From Streptomonospora alba (GTDB taxonomy: Bacteria > Actinomycetota > Actinomycetes > Streptosporangiales > Streptosporangiaceae): a DNA stretch of 64,000 nt. The position numbers were made by a program, and so were the translations under genes. Positions 26,258-35,037 of the stretch are shown in pieces; positions within the stretch are counted from its first letter, which is position 1, and every line of letters starts with the position of its first letter. Below the pieces are notes generated by a model. The model saw nothing but the letters and a program-made list of their open reading frames with translations. It had not been told where the DNA came from and made no database searches. The stretch covers positions 186,001 to 250,000 of the forward strand of contig NZ_JROO01000006.1 of the NCBI RefSeq assembly GCF_000826685.1, written 5' to 3'.

Positions 26258-26280
26258 ACCACTGGGGCGGAGTGGGGGCG

Positions 26281-26330
26281 GGGTGTCGCCGAGGCAGCGC
26301 TCGGCACCGTGCGCTGCCTCGGCGACACCC
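26281..26330. terminator. Perfect 20-bp stem hairpin
   Basis: GGGTGTCGCCGAGGCAGCGC and its exact complement flank a 10-base loop. It lies 26 bases beyond the stop of the small minus-strand gene ending at 26356, so it is probably its terminator, although no T-run follows. Confidence 0.7.
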
Positions 26331-26355
26331 TCGAGAAGAAGCGGGTGCCTCGCGG

Positions 26356-26523
26356 CTATCCCATGACCGAATAGGCGAGTACTCCGAAAGCGGTGACGAG
26401 GAGGACCGGGCTGAGGATCCGCTGCACGGGGAGAACCCGGCCCTCGCGCCCCCACGGCCTCAGCATCACCACAACGCCGACGGCGGAGATCACCATGGCC
26501 AACATCATGAAATACGGGTTCAC
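26356..26523 (-). CDS. Small two-helix membrane protein
   Basis: A 55-residue protein starting at a GTG with GGAGG four bases upstream: MNPYFMMLAMVISAVGVVVM, a short basic loop (RPWGREGRVLP), then a second hydrophobic helix ILSPVLLVTAFGVLAYSVMG. No family recognised. A perfect hairpin follows the stop. Confidence 0.55.
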   Translation of the reverse strand: MNPYFMMLAMVISAVGVVVMLRPWGREGRVLPVQRILSPVLLVTAFGVLAYSVMG

Positions 26524-26788
26524 CAGACCTCCAGAAACCGGATACCCCAGGTCAAGGGGCAGGGGGAACGGCCCGGATCCCGTTCGGGAGACCGCGGCCG
26601 GCTGCGGCCCCGGCAGACTAACAATCCCCCACAATCCGGGCAATCACGACGAGTGAACCGGTTCAGACGATGCGGGCCGGCGGCGGTGAACGCGGGCCGA
26701 GGCGGCTGAGTATCAGCACCCATGTGTCCGGCGCCGGAGAGCGCCACACTGGGTGGGCCCGTCACCGGTCCGCAAGGAGCCGCCAGTT

Positions 26789-27160
26789 ATGCCGCCCGAG
26801 TCAACCCCCGCCCCCGCACCGGAGCCCGCGCCCCAGTCCCCGCCCGATCCCGCAGCCAGACGCCGCGGCTTCCGATCCGGACTGCTCGCGTGGGCGGCAG
26901 TGTGCATGATCGGCGGACCCACCAGCTGCTACGCCGCCGTGGAATCGGAATTCGACGCGGCGGCGACCGGCGCCGATTCCGACCCCGAGTCGTTCGGAGC
27001 GCTTCTGACCCTGGGGGTACTCGCGAGCGTGGTACTGCCGATCGCCATGGCCACGGTCGCCGCGTTCCGGAAGGACGTCAAAGCCGCCGTCTTGTCGGCG
27101 GCGCTGCTGCTCTGGCCGCTGGTGGCCTATGCGCTCATCGTGGGGGCCATGGCGGTGTGA
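26789..27160 (+). CDS. Membrane protein of unknown function
   Basis: A 123-residue protein starting at the ATG at 26789 with AAGGAG nine bases upstream. The first 25 residues are Pro/Ala-rich and cytoplasmic in character, then come three hydrophobic segments (GLLAWAAVCMIGGPTSCYAA, LLTLGVLASVVLPIAMATVA and AVLSAALLLWPLVAYALIVG) separated by an acidic loop and a short KDVK loop. The pattern is that of small DUF-type membrane proteins of actinomycetes with no known role. It precedes the larger membrane protein at 27493 on the same strand, 330 bases away. Confidence 0.65.
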   Translation: MPPESTPAPAPEPAPQSPPDPAARRRGFRSGLLAWAAVCMIGGPTSCYAAVESEFDAAATGADSDPESFGALLTLGVLASVVLPIAMATVAAFRKDVKAAVLSAALLLWPLVAYALIVGAMAV

Positions 27161-27492
27161 ATACGCGCGCCGAGGTGTCTGCGGGGACACTTTCGGCGTC
27201 GAGAGTGTCTTCATCGACACCCTCGACGCGGGCATCCGAACACGGCCGATACGCGGGGGCCGAATACGTGGTCCCGGTGGCGTGGGCGACGACCCGTGTG
27301 CGCGAGGACGCGGTCGGGCAGAAGGACATGTTCGCCGATCAGAACAGCGCGTGCCCGCTGCGGAACCCGTTGACCTTGAGCCGTCCGCCGCCGGGAGTTC
27401 GGCGTGGAGGAGTGAGACGTGCCCGCGCGGCCGACCCGGCGCGCGACGGTCCCGGGCGGGGGCGGGTCGCGACGACCGGCTACGATGTCCCG
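27161..27492. other. Intergenic region with leaderless promoter
   Basis: About 330 bases without a supported gene. TACGAT at 27481-27486 lies six bases before the GTG at 27493 and fits the -10 box of a leaderless transcript. Confidence 0.4.
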
Positions 27493-29436
27493 GTGATCGA
27501 CGCCACCCCATCCCTCAGGCGGCTGATTGCCCTAACCGCCCTGCTGGTGCTCGCCCTGCTCGCTTCCCTGCCGAGTGAGGCCCGGGCCGACGTCGAGCGG
27601 CCCGCCACCCCGGCCCAGCACTACGCCGATCAGCTCGCGGAGGAGCCGGAGGGTGCCGCGGTCGTGGTCGACGGAGCGGTCGGCGGACCGCTGACGCCTG
27701 CGGAGATGACCGAGGGGCTGCACACCGCCTTCGGCAAGCTGGATCTGCCCTACTACGTCGTGGTGACCCCGTTCCTGGAGGCGGGCTCGGAGATCGCCCC
27801 TGCGCTGCACGACCGGCTGGGCGCCGACGGGGTGTATGCGGTACTCGAGCCGCGGGGAACCGTGCTGGAAGTCCAGTCCTACGGGACCGACGCCGACACG
27901 GGCGCCGCCCGGCACGTGGCGCTCACCGACCCCGATCTCAGCTACAGCGCCCCCGCGACCGAGGTGGCCGAGGTGCTCGTCGCGGCGCTGGAGGATCCAT
28001 CGGCCGCCGAGAAGCTGCAGGCCGAACGCGAGCGGCCGTGGCCGTTCCGCGCCGACGCCTTCGCGGGGCTGGACCCCAGTCGGCGTGACGGTCCCGAATC
28101 CCTCGGGTTCCTGCTCGGAGCCGTCGGCGGAACTGTCGCGGCCGTCGGCGCGTGCTGGGTCTGGCGGTTGGCGCGCCGCGGCCGGCTCCGTCCTGCGGCG
28201 GTGGTGGGGGTCGGTGCCGTGATCGTCGCCGCGGGCGCGGTCGGCGCCCCCGCGATGTGGGTGGCGGCAGCTCCCACCGGTGACCACGAGAAGCCCGACC
28301 CCCAAGAGCTGGCCCGGATGCAGGAGCCCTACGTGATCTCCACCGGGCGCGTGGCACATGTCGCCGAGGCGCTGGGCGACGACCCCCTGTACGTCGATCC
28401 GCTGGTCGGACTGCCCCGCGAGGGCCTGGACGGCGCCGCAGAGGAGTTCGGCGACGCGCCGGTACCGGTCTACGCGGCGGTGGTACCTCTGGGCCTGGAA
28501 GACGAGTCCGGTGGCGACCACGAGGTCCTCGCGGCCGCGCTGGCCGCGGTGGCAGAACGCGAAGGCATCTACCTCGTCGCCGGGCGCGTCACCGGCGATA
28601 CCACCCGTGTCAGGGCCGCCGCCTACGGCCTGGGCGCCGACTACTCCCTCAACTTCGCGATGCGGGAGGCCGAGGCCGCGACCCCGGCCGATGCCCTGCG
28701 CCAGGCCGTCGCCGCGCTCGACGAGGTCGAGCTGACACCGGGCGGTTCGTACACCCCGGCGTTCGCCGACCGGGAACCGAGCACGCCGGCTCCGCGGATG
28801 GAACGCTACTGGGGCGAGGGTGTGGCGCCCGGATTCCTGGCGTTCGGTCTGGGCGTGGCGCCCGCCGCCATCGGCCTGGTCTTTCTGCTGCTGTACGCCC
28901 TTCGGGTGCGGCGCGGCGGCGGAAACATCGTCGGCGACCGCATCCTGCGCCGCCTTGCCGGGCGCGAAACCGCACGGCTGCGCGCTCTTCTCGCCCGCCG
29001 TGAAGATGCGCTCCCCGAGGCGCTGCTCCCTCAGGCCGACGCCGCCCTGCTGACCGCCGAAGCCCGACCGCGGACCCTGGACCTGCTGGGGGTGGTGGTG
29101 CTGGCTCGGCGGACGCTGGCCGAAGCCGAGGATCCCGGCGCCGCCCCGCTTGAGCCGTGCGGGGTGAACCCGCTCCACCCGTGGGCCACCGAGCGAACGC
29201 GAATCCCGGTCGGCCGCAGCGGCAAGGCCAAGGTGTGCGAGCGCTGCTCGGCACTCAGCCCAGAGGCGCGTTCCGCGCGAGTGCTGCGGTTGAGGGCCGG
29301 CGGCACCGCGCACGCCTATGACGCCAAGCCGAACGACCCGTGGATCCGCCACAGTTTCGGCGCCGACGACCCCGCCGCGATGGTCGGGGAACTGCTGAAG
29401 GAGTTTCCCAATGGAGATGCCAAGCCGCCAAGGTGA
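27493..29436 (+). CDS. Large membrane protein with duplicated extracellular domain
   Basis: A 647-residue protein. A signal peptide (LIALTALLVLALLASLPSEARA) leads to an extracellular domain of about 150 residues, two membrane helices (near 205-225 and 240-260), a second related extracellular domain with DPLYVDPLVGLPREG and VPVYAAVVPLGLED, another membrane helix near 450 and a cytoplasmic part. The cytoplasmic part ends with C-GVNPLHPW...KVCERC, a likely metal-binding C..NPLH...C..C site. The extracellular units resemble each other, so the gene arose by internal duplication. It is a paralogue of the protein at 29822. The function is unknown; the extracellular unit recalls TPM-type domains but is not clearly one. 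Confidence 0.75.
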   Translation: MIDATPSLRRLIALTALLVLALLASLPSEARADVERPATPAQHYADQLAEEPEGAAVVVDGAVGGPLTPAEMTEGLHTAFGKLDLPYYVVVTPFLEAGSEIAPALHDRLGADGVYAVLEPRGTVLEVQSYGTDADTGAARHVALTDPDLSYSAPATEVAEVLVAALEDPSAAEKLQAERERPWPFRADAFAGLDPSRRDGPESLGFLLGAVGGTVAAVGACWVWRLARRGRLRPAAVVGVGAVIVAAGAVGAPAMWVAAAPTGDHEKPDPQELARMQEPYVISTGRVAHVAEALGDDPLYVDPLVGLPREGLDGAAEEFGDAPVPVYAAVVPLGLEDESGGDHEVLAAALAAVAEREGIYLVAGRVTGDTTRVRAAAYGLGADYSLNFAMREAEAATPADALRQAVAALDEVELTPGGSYTPAFADREPSTPAPRMERYWGEGVAPGFLAFGLGVAPAAIGLVFLLLYALRVRRGGGNIVGDRILRRLAGRETARLRALLARREDALPEALLPQADAALLTAEARPRTLDLLGVVVLARRTLAEAEDPGAAPLEPCGVNPLHPWATERTRIPVGRSGKAKVCERCSALSPEARSARVLRLRAGGTAHAYDAKPNDPWIRHSFGADDPAAMVGELLKEFPNGDAKPPR

Positions 29437-29494
29437 CGGGGGTTGAACCTTGGTAGGGCGTACCTTCACGGAACACGGCCCGCAGCACGTCGAT

Positions 29495-29596
29495 CCGTCG
29501 GCGCGAGAGCAGCCGCTTGCCGCGGTCGCCGATGACCATGCGGTGGTGGTGGGCCGTGCCGATGTCCGCTCCGGCCCAGACGTGGGGCACGGGCAC
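29495..29596 (-). mobile_element. IS110-type transposase remnant
   Basis: A short minus-strand stretch reads VWAGADIGTAHHHRMVIGD and KRLLSRRR, which matches the start of the IS110 family DEDD transposase (VWAGIDIGK.HHH.VV.D..GKRLLSR). The frame then loses similarity, and no other part or terminal repeat is seen, so only a scrap of the element is left. It sits between two paralogous membrane-protein genes. Confidence 0.65.
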
Positions 29597-29821
29597 CTCC
29601 GCCGGCTCGTTGTCGACGGGTCCCGCAGGCGACCTCGCCGGCGTTGCTCTGCGCAGCGATCGAGTCGCGATTCCCGATCAGCGGCCGAGTCGTGGCGGGG
29701 TGCCGGGCGGCCAAGCTCCGTGAACCGTCGAGGGCCCCACCGTGGCAGCCATACCCGGCACTTTCGGGCGGCCCAACCCTACGAATGGCCGGACCCGATC
29801 CACGAAGAAGGGTAGAGCACC

Positions 29822-31063
29822 ATGTCAGCTAGAACCCGAGCCGTCTCCGTGCTGGCCTTGCTGGCGGTGCTGTTCGACCCGGCTACGGCCACCGCTGCGG
29901 CCTCCGCGGACGCAGGAACCGGCGACTCGGCGCTCACCCCGGCCGAGGAGATAGCCGAGTCCTTGGCCGACTCCCCGGTCCACGTGGACCCGGCCTACGA
30001 CACGGCGTTTCCCGAGCACGAACGCGAGCGCATCGCCGGACGGATCGAGGAGAGGCCGCTCGACCTGTACGTCATCGTGATCCCGTTGGCCTCGGGCGAC
30101 GCCTGGGACGGTGATCCCGATGCGCTGCTGACCGCTGTGAACGATCGCATGGGCGGGGGTACGCGTCACATGCTGGCCTACGAGCAGGCCTTCGACGGCA
30201 GCCTGGTCGGCGCGGACTTCGGCCCGGAGGCCTCGGACGAGGCCGTCTACGGCGCCATGACCTCCGATACCGTCCACCGGGAGGACGAGGGGGTCTCGAT
30301 CGCCGACCGGGTCGAGTCGGCCCTGGATACGGCCTACTCCGAGGACCCCGCAGCCGCCTACGAGAAGGCGGCGGCCGACAACGAGCCCCCGGCCTCGTCC
30401 GGGCTGGTGGGACTGCCGCTATGGGTGCTGTGGGCCGGCCTCGCCGCCCTGGTTCTCCTCCTGGCGGGGATCGGGCTCCTCGTGCTGCGGCGCCGCGGCG
30501 CCTCCGCAGCGGTCCCCCAGCACGCCGCCTTCGACAATGCCGACCGGGCGCGACTCCAGTCCCTTGTGGAGCGCGGCGAACGCGACCTCATCGAGTTCGG
30601 CGAGCGGCTCAGCGCTGCGACCGGCGTGTCCGAGAGCCACCTGTCGCGCGCGCTGGACGCGCGTGACGCCGCCGCGCGGGTCCACGACCGGATGAAGGCC
30701 CAGGGGCCCGCACTGGCCGATGCGGCCGGCGTACTCGTGCTGCTGGATCTGGCCGAAGACGCGCTGGCGGGGCGCGACAGGCCGCGCCGGCCCTGCTATG
30801 CCAACCCGCTGCACGGCAACCGCACGCGGTCGGTGCAGTGGCGGGAGTTCGGCGGCAGCCGCACCATCGAGGTCCCCCTGTGCACCGCGTGCGCCCGCGC
30901 GGTCAGCAAGCGGGTCCGGCCGAGCGTGCTCCCCGCCGAGCACGACGGCCGCACGGTGCCCTATTATGAGGTACCCCCGGAGGAAAGCGTGTGGGCGGCG
31001 ACCGGCTTCGGCGCCCTCACCGACGACCTCGTGTACCGGATCCTGAGCGGCCAGCGCCGGTGA
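29822..31063 (+). CDS. Membrane protein, paralogue of the 27493 gene
   Basis: A 413-residue protein with GAAGGG nine bases before its ATG. A signal peptide (VSVLALLAVLF...ATAAASA) is followed by one extracellular domain with PVHVDPAYDTAFPEHE and LYVIVIPLASGD, a single membrane helix (VLWAGLAALVLLLAGIGLLV) and a cytoplasmic region with a coiled helix. The end carries C-YANPLHGNRTR...VPLCTACAR, the same C..NPLH...C..C arrangement as its neighbour. So it has one copy of the extracellular unit where the neighbour has two. Signal transfer across the membrane or envelope assembly are possible roles; both are guesses. Confidence 0.75.
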   Translation: MSARTRAVSVLALLAVLFDPATATAAASADAGTGDSALTPAEEIAESLADSPVHVDPAYDTAFPEHERERIAGRIEERPLDLYVIVIPLASGDAWDGDPDALLTAVNDRMGGGTRHMLAYEQAFDGSLVGADFGPEASDEAVYGAMTSDTVHREDEGVSIADRVESALDTAYSEDPAAAYEKAAADNEPPASSGLVGLPLWVLWAGLAALVLLLAGIGLLVLRRRGASAAVPQHAAFDNADRARLQSLVERGERDLIEFGERLSAATGVSESHLSRALDARDAAARVHDRMKAQGPALADAAGVLVLLDLAEDALAGRDRPRRPCYANPLHGNRTRSVQWREFGGSRTIEVPLCTACARAVSKRVRPSVLPAEHDGRTVPYYEVPPEESVWAATGFGALTDDLVYRILSGQRR

Positions 31064-31549
31064 AGCCCCGTTCGGCGGCGGCGCAGGGCCCACGGCCTGC
31101 GCGACGGAGCACAGCGGTCCGCAGAACCGGGGCGTTCTGAGCCGCCTCCAGCAGATCCCCGCGACCTGGGATACCGCCGACCACGAGTCGGATGGCGGGT
31201 CGGCTCGCGGCGCCGGGAAGGGCGGCGGTAGCCGCTCCGTGCTGCTCTTATGGACGCGAAGGCACTTCCTCCCCGCCGTCCGCCCTGGAGACCGCGCCTC
31301 CTCCGGCGCAGTCGTCAGCCTCGCCGTTTGCCGATCGCCGACGGCCGGGTCCGGCCACGAGGCTTCCGGCAGGTTGCGACCTGCGACGACGGAAGTTCCG
31401 GCTGCATGAACAGGGCCTACTCACGCCGCACCTGGTGACTGAGTGTCGCCGATCGTTTCCATAATGCTGAAGCGTCGCGAATGTCCCCAAGCGCATGCAT
31501 GCGCGCGATCCGCCCCGTTTTCCCACACACGTGAAGGAGCACGTCGACG
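31064..31549. other. Intergenic region before the toxin locus
   Basis: About 490 bases without a supported gene, upstream of the ESX-type gene at 31550, whose AAGGAG lies at 31533-31538. Confidence 0.4.
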
Positions 31550-31891
31550 TTGAGCAACTGGGACGTCAGCCCCGAGGGAGTCAACTCCGTCCTGACCACC
31601 GTGGGCGGCCACGTAGGCGACGAGGCCATGACCGAGGGACTCACCGGACAGATCGACGACTTCGGCACACACGTCGAGAACGCGTCCGAGCAGGCCGCGA
31701 GCGCGCCGATCGGGCAGGCGCTGCAGGAGTTCGTGGACCACTTCGGCCCGATGATGTGGACGATGGTCGCCCGCACCTCCAGCGCCGTCACTGCCGGTAG
31801 CGAGGCCACCACCGCCTACATCGACGGCGACCTCGAAATGGCGGCCGACGCCCAGGCCAACGCCGGAGACATCTCCGACCTCGAGTTCTGA
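31550..31891 (+). CDS. DUF6507 / ESX-type small helical protein
   Basis: A 113-residue protein starting at a TTG with AAGGAG about 11 bases upstream. It begins MSNWDVSPEGVNSVLTTVGG, has a central LQEFVDHFGPMMWTMVART helix and ends in TTAYIDGDLEMAADAQANAG, the pattern of DUF6507 proteins. These are WXG100-like helical-hairpin proteins, encoded directly before large ESX-secreted polymorphic toxins in Streptomyces and relatives, and are likely to be export partners or chaperones. Here it precedes such a toxin gene by 113 bases. Confidence 0.8.
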   Translation: MSNWDVSPEGVNSVLTTVGGHVGDEAMTEGLTGQIDDFGTHVENASEQAASAPIGQALQEFVDHFGPMMWTMVARTSSAVTAGSEATTAYIDGDLEMAADAQANAGDISDLEF

Positions 31892-32004
31892 GCCCTTCCT
31901 GTTCCACGGCCCCGCCCCGAGCCGCCTCCGCGCACGGGGCCGATCCCCCATGGGCACCCGCCGCACGCCCCTGCGGCCGATCCCGGAAACGGTGACCTCC
32001 CCCT

Positions 32005-34510
32005 GTGGCCGACGAAGACGGACTGATCGATCCGGATGCCGTCTGGATCCCCAAGCTGAAAGCCGAGGAGCTCCAAGCCACCGCGAGTGATCTCATCGGC
32101 GACGGCGAAGCCGTCGCCGCCTCGGGAAGCGACATCAAATCCGCGTGGCAGGGCCTGCAGGAGGTCTATGCCGCCCCCGAGGCCGAAACGCTGTTCAGCG
32201 CGGTCGATCCGGTGGCCGGCAACGGAGACGACATCCAGGACGCCCTGGCCACGGTCGGCGACGCGCTCAAGACGTTCGCCCAAGAGGCGGAGAAGTGCCG
32301 CCAGCACCTCATCGCCGCCAAGGCCGACGCCGAGGACTTCCTGAAGAGCATCGAGGACGACGAGAACTGGCGCGAGGACGAGGAGAAGGTCGCTCTCCAC
32401 TAGTCCATCCGAATCGAGATCAACCAGGAGATCCGCAACTATCAGAACTGGGAGCGCAACTGCGCCAACCAGATCACCGCGACCTTCGGCGGCACCACAT
32501 TCATCGGCGCCGACCCGAATGGCCCGACACTCTGCAAGCCGGGCGAACAGCGCTACGGGGTGCGCTACATTCCCGAGGACGCGGCCATGCCCTGGGGAGC
32601 TCCCCAGGAGGTGGACCATCCGTGGTGGATCGACTCAGGCCATGCGCTGGGCGACATCGGACTGAGCGGCTTGGAGGCCACGGGGTTCTACGGCACCACC
32701 GTCACAGGCGAGAAGGGCGGCGTCTATCCGCTCAGCTCCCAGTGGTTCTCCAACATGGGCGACCAGCTCAAAGACGGCGCTGCGTTCGCCGGAACCCTCA
32801 CCGGGTTCTACGACTACAAAGACCGGCGAGCTGGGCCTGGGATCCCGTCCTGGCGATTGGGCCTACGAATGGGCGGAGAACTTCTACCCCGCCTGGACTG
32901 AGGTGGGCCACGCATTCGTCCCCTGGCGCGAGCGGCACGACCGGCCTGCCTATGTCGTCACCCAAGCGGTGGTCAACATCGGCACACTGGGCGTCGGTGC
33001 GGCTCTCAAGCTCGGCAAGCTCCCTCAGCTGCACGGTGACGCGCCCGGCCCGAACGCTCTGCCGGACCTCGTCGACCGGGTCCCCGATGCCGCCAACCCG
33101 TCTCGCCCCGGAACCTCCGATCTTCCCAGCGCCGCCGACCTCCGCAACCGGCTCGACGAGCTGGAGACGGCCGTCAACGACGATTACAGTCCCGTCGGCG
33201 CCATGGATGCGGTGGACGACATCCCCCTGCGCGAACACGCCGTGTCCGGCGTTCCTGGTACCCAGGTGAACGGCGACGGGCCGGAGGGCACCGACTCCCC
33301 GCCCTCGACCACACCCGCCCCGAACCCGAGTGCAGCCACCGACGGCCCGTCGGTCCCTGCGGGCGACGGCGGCGGACCGGGATCGAGCACACCGCCGAAC
33401 GCCGGTGGCAGCGGTGGCCAGCCGCCGTCGTCCCAGGGGGAAGGCGGCCGCGTCGGCGGAGAAGGCCCAGAGGAGAGCGACCGGCCCGAGCCTCCCCCAC
33501 GTTCCGGTCAGCAACAGCCACCCCAGGATGGTCCGGAAGGAACGCCTGGAGACGACCAACCGGTTGACAAGCCATCTGTGTCGCCAGCGCCCTCGGATCT
33601 TCCGGGAGACGCAGGGCCCAGTGGCACCCCGGCGGATGACCGATCGTCGTCCGGAGCCGGTGAGGCAAGCTCTGGGATCGACCACGGCGAGCAAGTACCC
33701 CGGCAGACGGATCAACTTAGCGAGGCGGAGCTCGAGAAGCGCCTGCAGAAGGCGAATATCGTGGAGCAGAAACTCCGCGACGGCGGGCTCACGAACGATG
33801 AGATATCCCAACTCTTCGGCGAACATCCCCGACACGGGGACCAGTGGCAAAGGGCACACAGCGCTCTCAACCAATCGTTCAACAAAAAGGTGAACGCGGA
33901 GCTTCATCCCGAGGCGGTGAGGTTTGCGTTCCAAGGCGCCGACAACCCGAGAGAATTTGCCTATCGATACGAATATCTTAAAGCGATATACGACGAACAG
34001 GTTGACCATGCAAAGAATCTGGGCCCCGAAACCCACCCGGGAGCCTCGCGGAACATCGCCGCCTTGGAGCGATTCAGAGACATCGACGTCCACGCTCAAC
34101 TTCGGGACGACCATGCACGCGTATCCGAGGTGTGGGGAAGCGATCCGGCAAGGGTCGATCCCTCTTCTTCTCAGCAGGAAATTGATCAGGCACTTCGCGA
34201 CAGCGCCGACAAAATTGGCATGGGTCACCCCACGTCCGCATCCTACCACGCCCATAAGCATTTCAAGGAGCTACCACTCGATGAGCAGAGCGACGACAAG
34301 ATATACTCATACCATCAGAGCGCCAGTCAGACTATCCGGACCGGAGATATCGTCGAATACGAGCGAAATGAAGACGGAAGCATCGAACTCGCGTACCAGC
34401 GAACCACGTACGACGGCCTAGGTAATCCGCTGGGCACCCTGAAAGGCCGCATCGTTGTTCGGCCCGACGGGTTGCCGATCATGAAGACTTACATGGGAAG
34501 TAGTAGATGA
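32005..34510 (+). pseudogene. Polymorphic toxin with ESX-type N terminus, broken twice
   Basis: Read across two lesions this is one protein of about 835 residues. Residues 1-132 are a helical ESX/WXG-like region ending KVALH. An in-frame TAG at 32401 interrupts it; the frame continues SIRIEINQEI...WERNCANQITATFGG, as in related toxins. At 32818-32820 one extra A shifts the frame; after it follow KTGELGLGS and WAENFYPAWTEVGHAFVPW. Next come a Pro/Gly/Asp-rich disordered linker, a pre-toxin helix region (LSEAELEKRLQKAN) and a C-terminal domain with YHAHKHFKEL, SYHQSASQTI and GRIVVRPDGLPIMKTY. That last domain resembles BECR-fold RNase toxins. From a GTG at 32903 to the stop the frame is intact. 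The stop overlaps the next gene (ATGA). Confidence 0.75.
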
Positions 34511-35010
34511 TCGAATCCGATCAACTGACATGGAACCCGGAAGAAATACAAGGGCGGGTACTAAACCTCCTACACAAGGCAACGGCTACCAAAACCCCCG
34601 AATACACCAAAGAGGCGCTCACCTGGCTTGCCAGGCTTTATTTTGTCATGGGAAATGCGTACCCCGACACCAAAGATTTCCAAAGATTCAAACAGAACAC
34701 CCTAAAAGAGATGGGGTCGCCGCCGAACGAAAGCGGAATATTTGACTTCATTACCCATTGCTTCAATCGGGCCGGCTCCACAGAACGCGATGAGTACATC
34801 CTTGCATGCCAAATGAGGTCAGTAATTCAAATATTTTGCGATGAGATCGAAGACATAGAACTCCTCATCCGGGAGCCTGACAGGGGAGACGTCGAACAAA
34901 TCGACGAACTACTCTACCAACCCAGAGAATTCAAGACCGACATAGAACGACCGGCGTGGACGCCCGCCTACCACTGGTGGTGGACTGTACACAACAGGAC
35001 CGACAGATAG
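34507..35010 (+). CDS. Probable immunity protein for the adjacent toxin
   Basis: A 167-residue protein whose ATG overlaps the toxin stop codon, the normal place of an immunity gene. It is mainly helical and acidic, with landmarks LTWLARLYFVMGN, FDFITHCFNRAG and MRSVIQIFCDEIEDIELLI, and has no membrane segment, so it should neutralise a cytoplasmic nuclease by binding it. It ends WTPAYHWWWTVHNRTDR. I do not recognise a named Imm family. Base composition is clearly richer in AT than the rest of the window, and codons such as AAA, ATA and TTT are frequent, which suggests recent acquisition together with the toxin tip. Confidence 0.7.
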   Translation: MIESDQLTWNPEEIQGRVLNLLHKATATKTPEYTKEALTWLARLYFVMGNAYPDTKDFQRFKQNTLKEMGSPPNESGIFDFITHCFNRAGSTERDEYILACQMRSVIQIFCDEIEDIELLIREPDRGDVEQIDELLYQPREFKTDIERPAWTPAYHWWWTVHNRTDR

Positions 35011-35037
35011 AATACGACAAAGAACGGAATCAGCTCG

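Noticed and set aside
26197-26330. Riboswitch
   Set aside because: The two hairpins are simple palindromes without a conserved aptamer core and do not precede a metabolic gene.
31248-31526. Small Arg/Ser-rich frame before the toxin locus
   Set aside because: No start signal, no conserved pattern and typical shadow composition.
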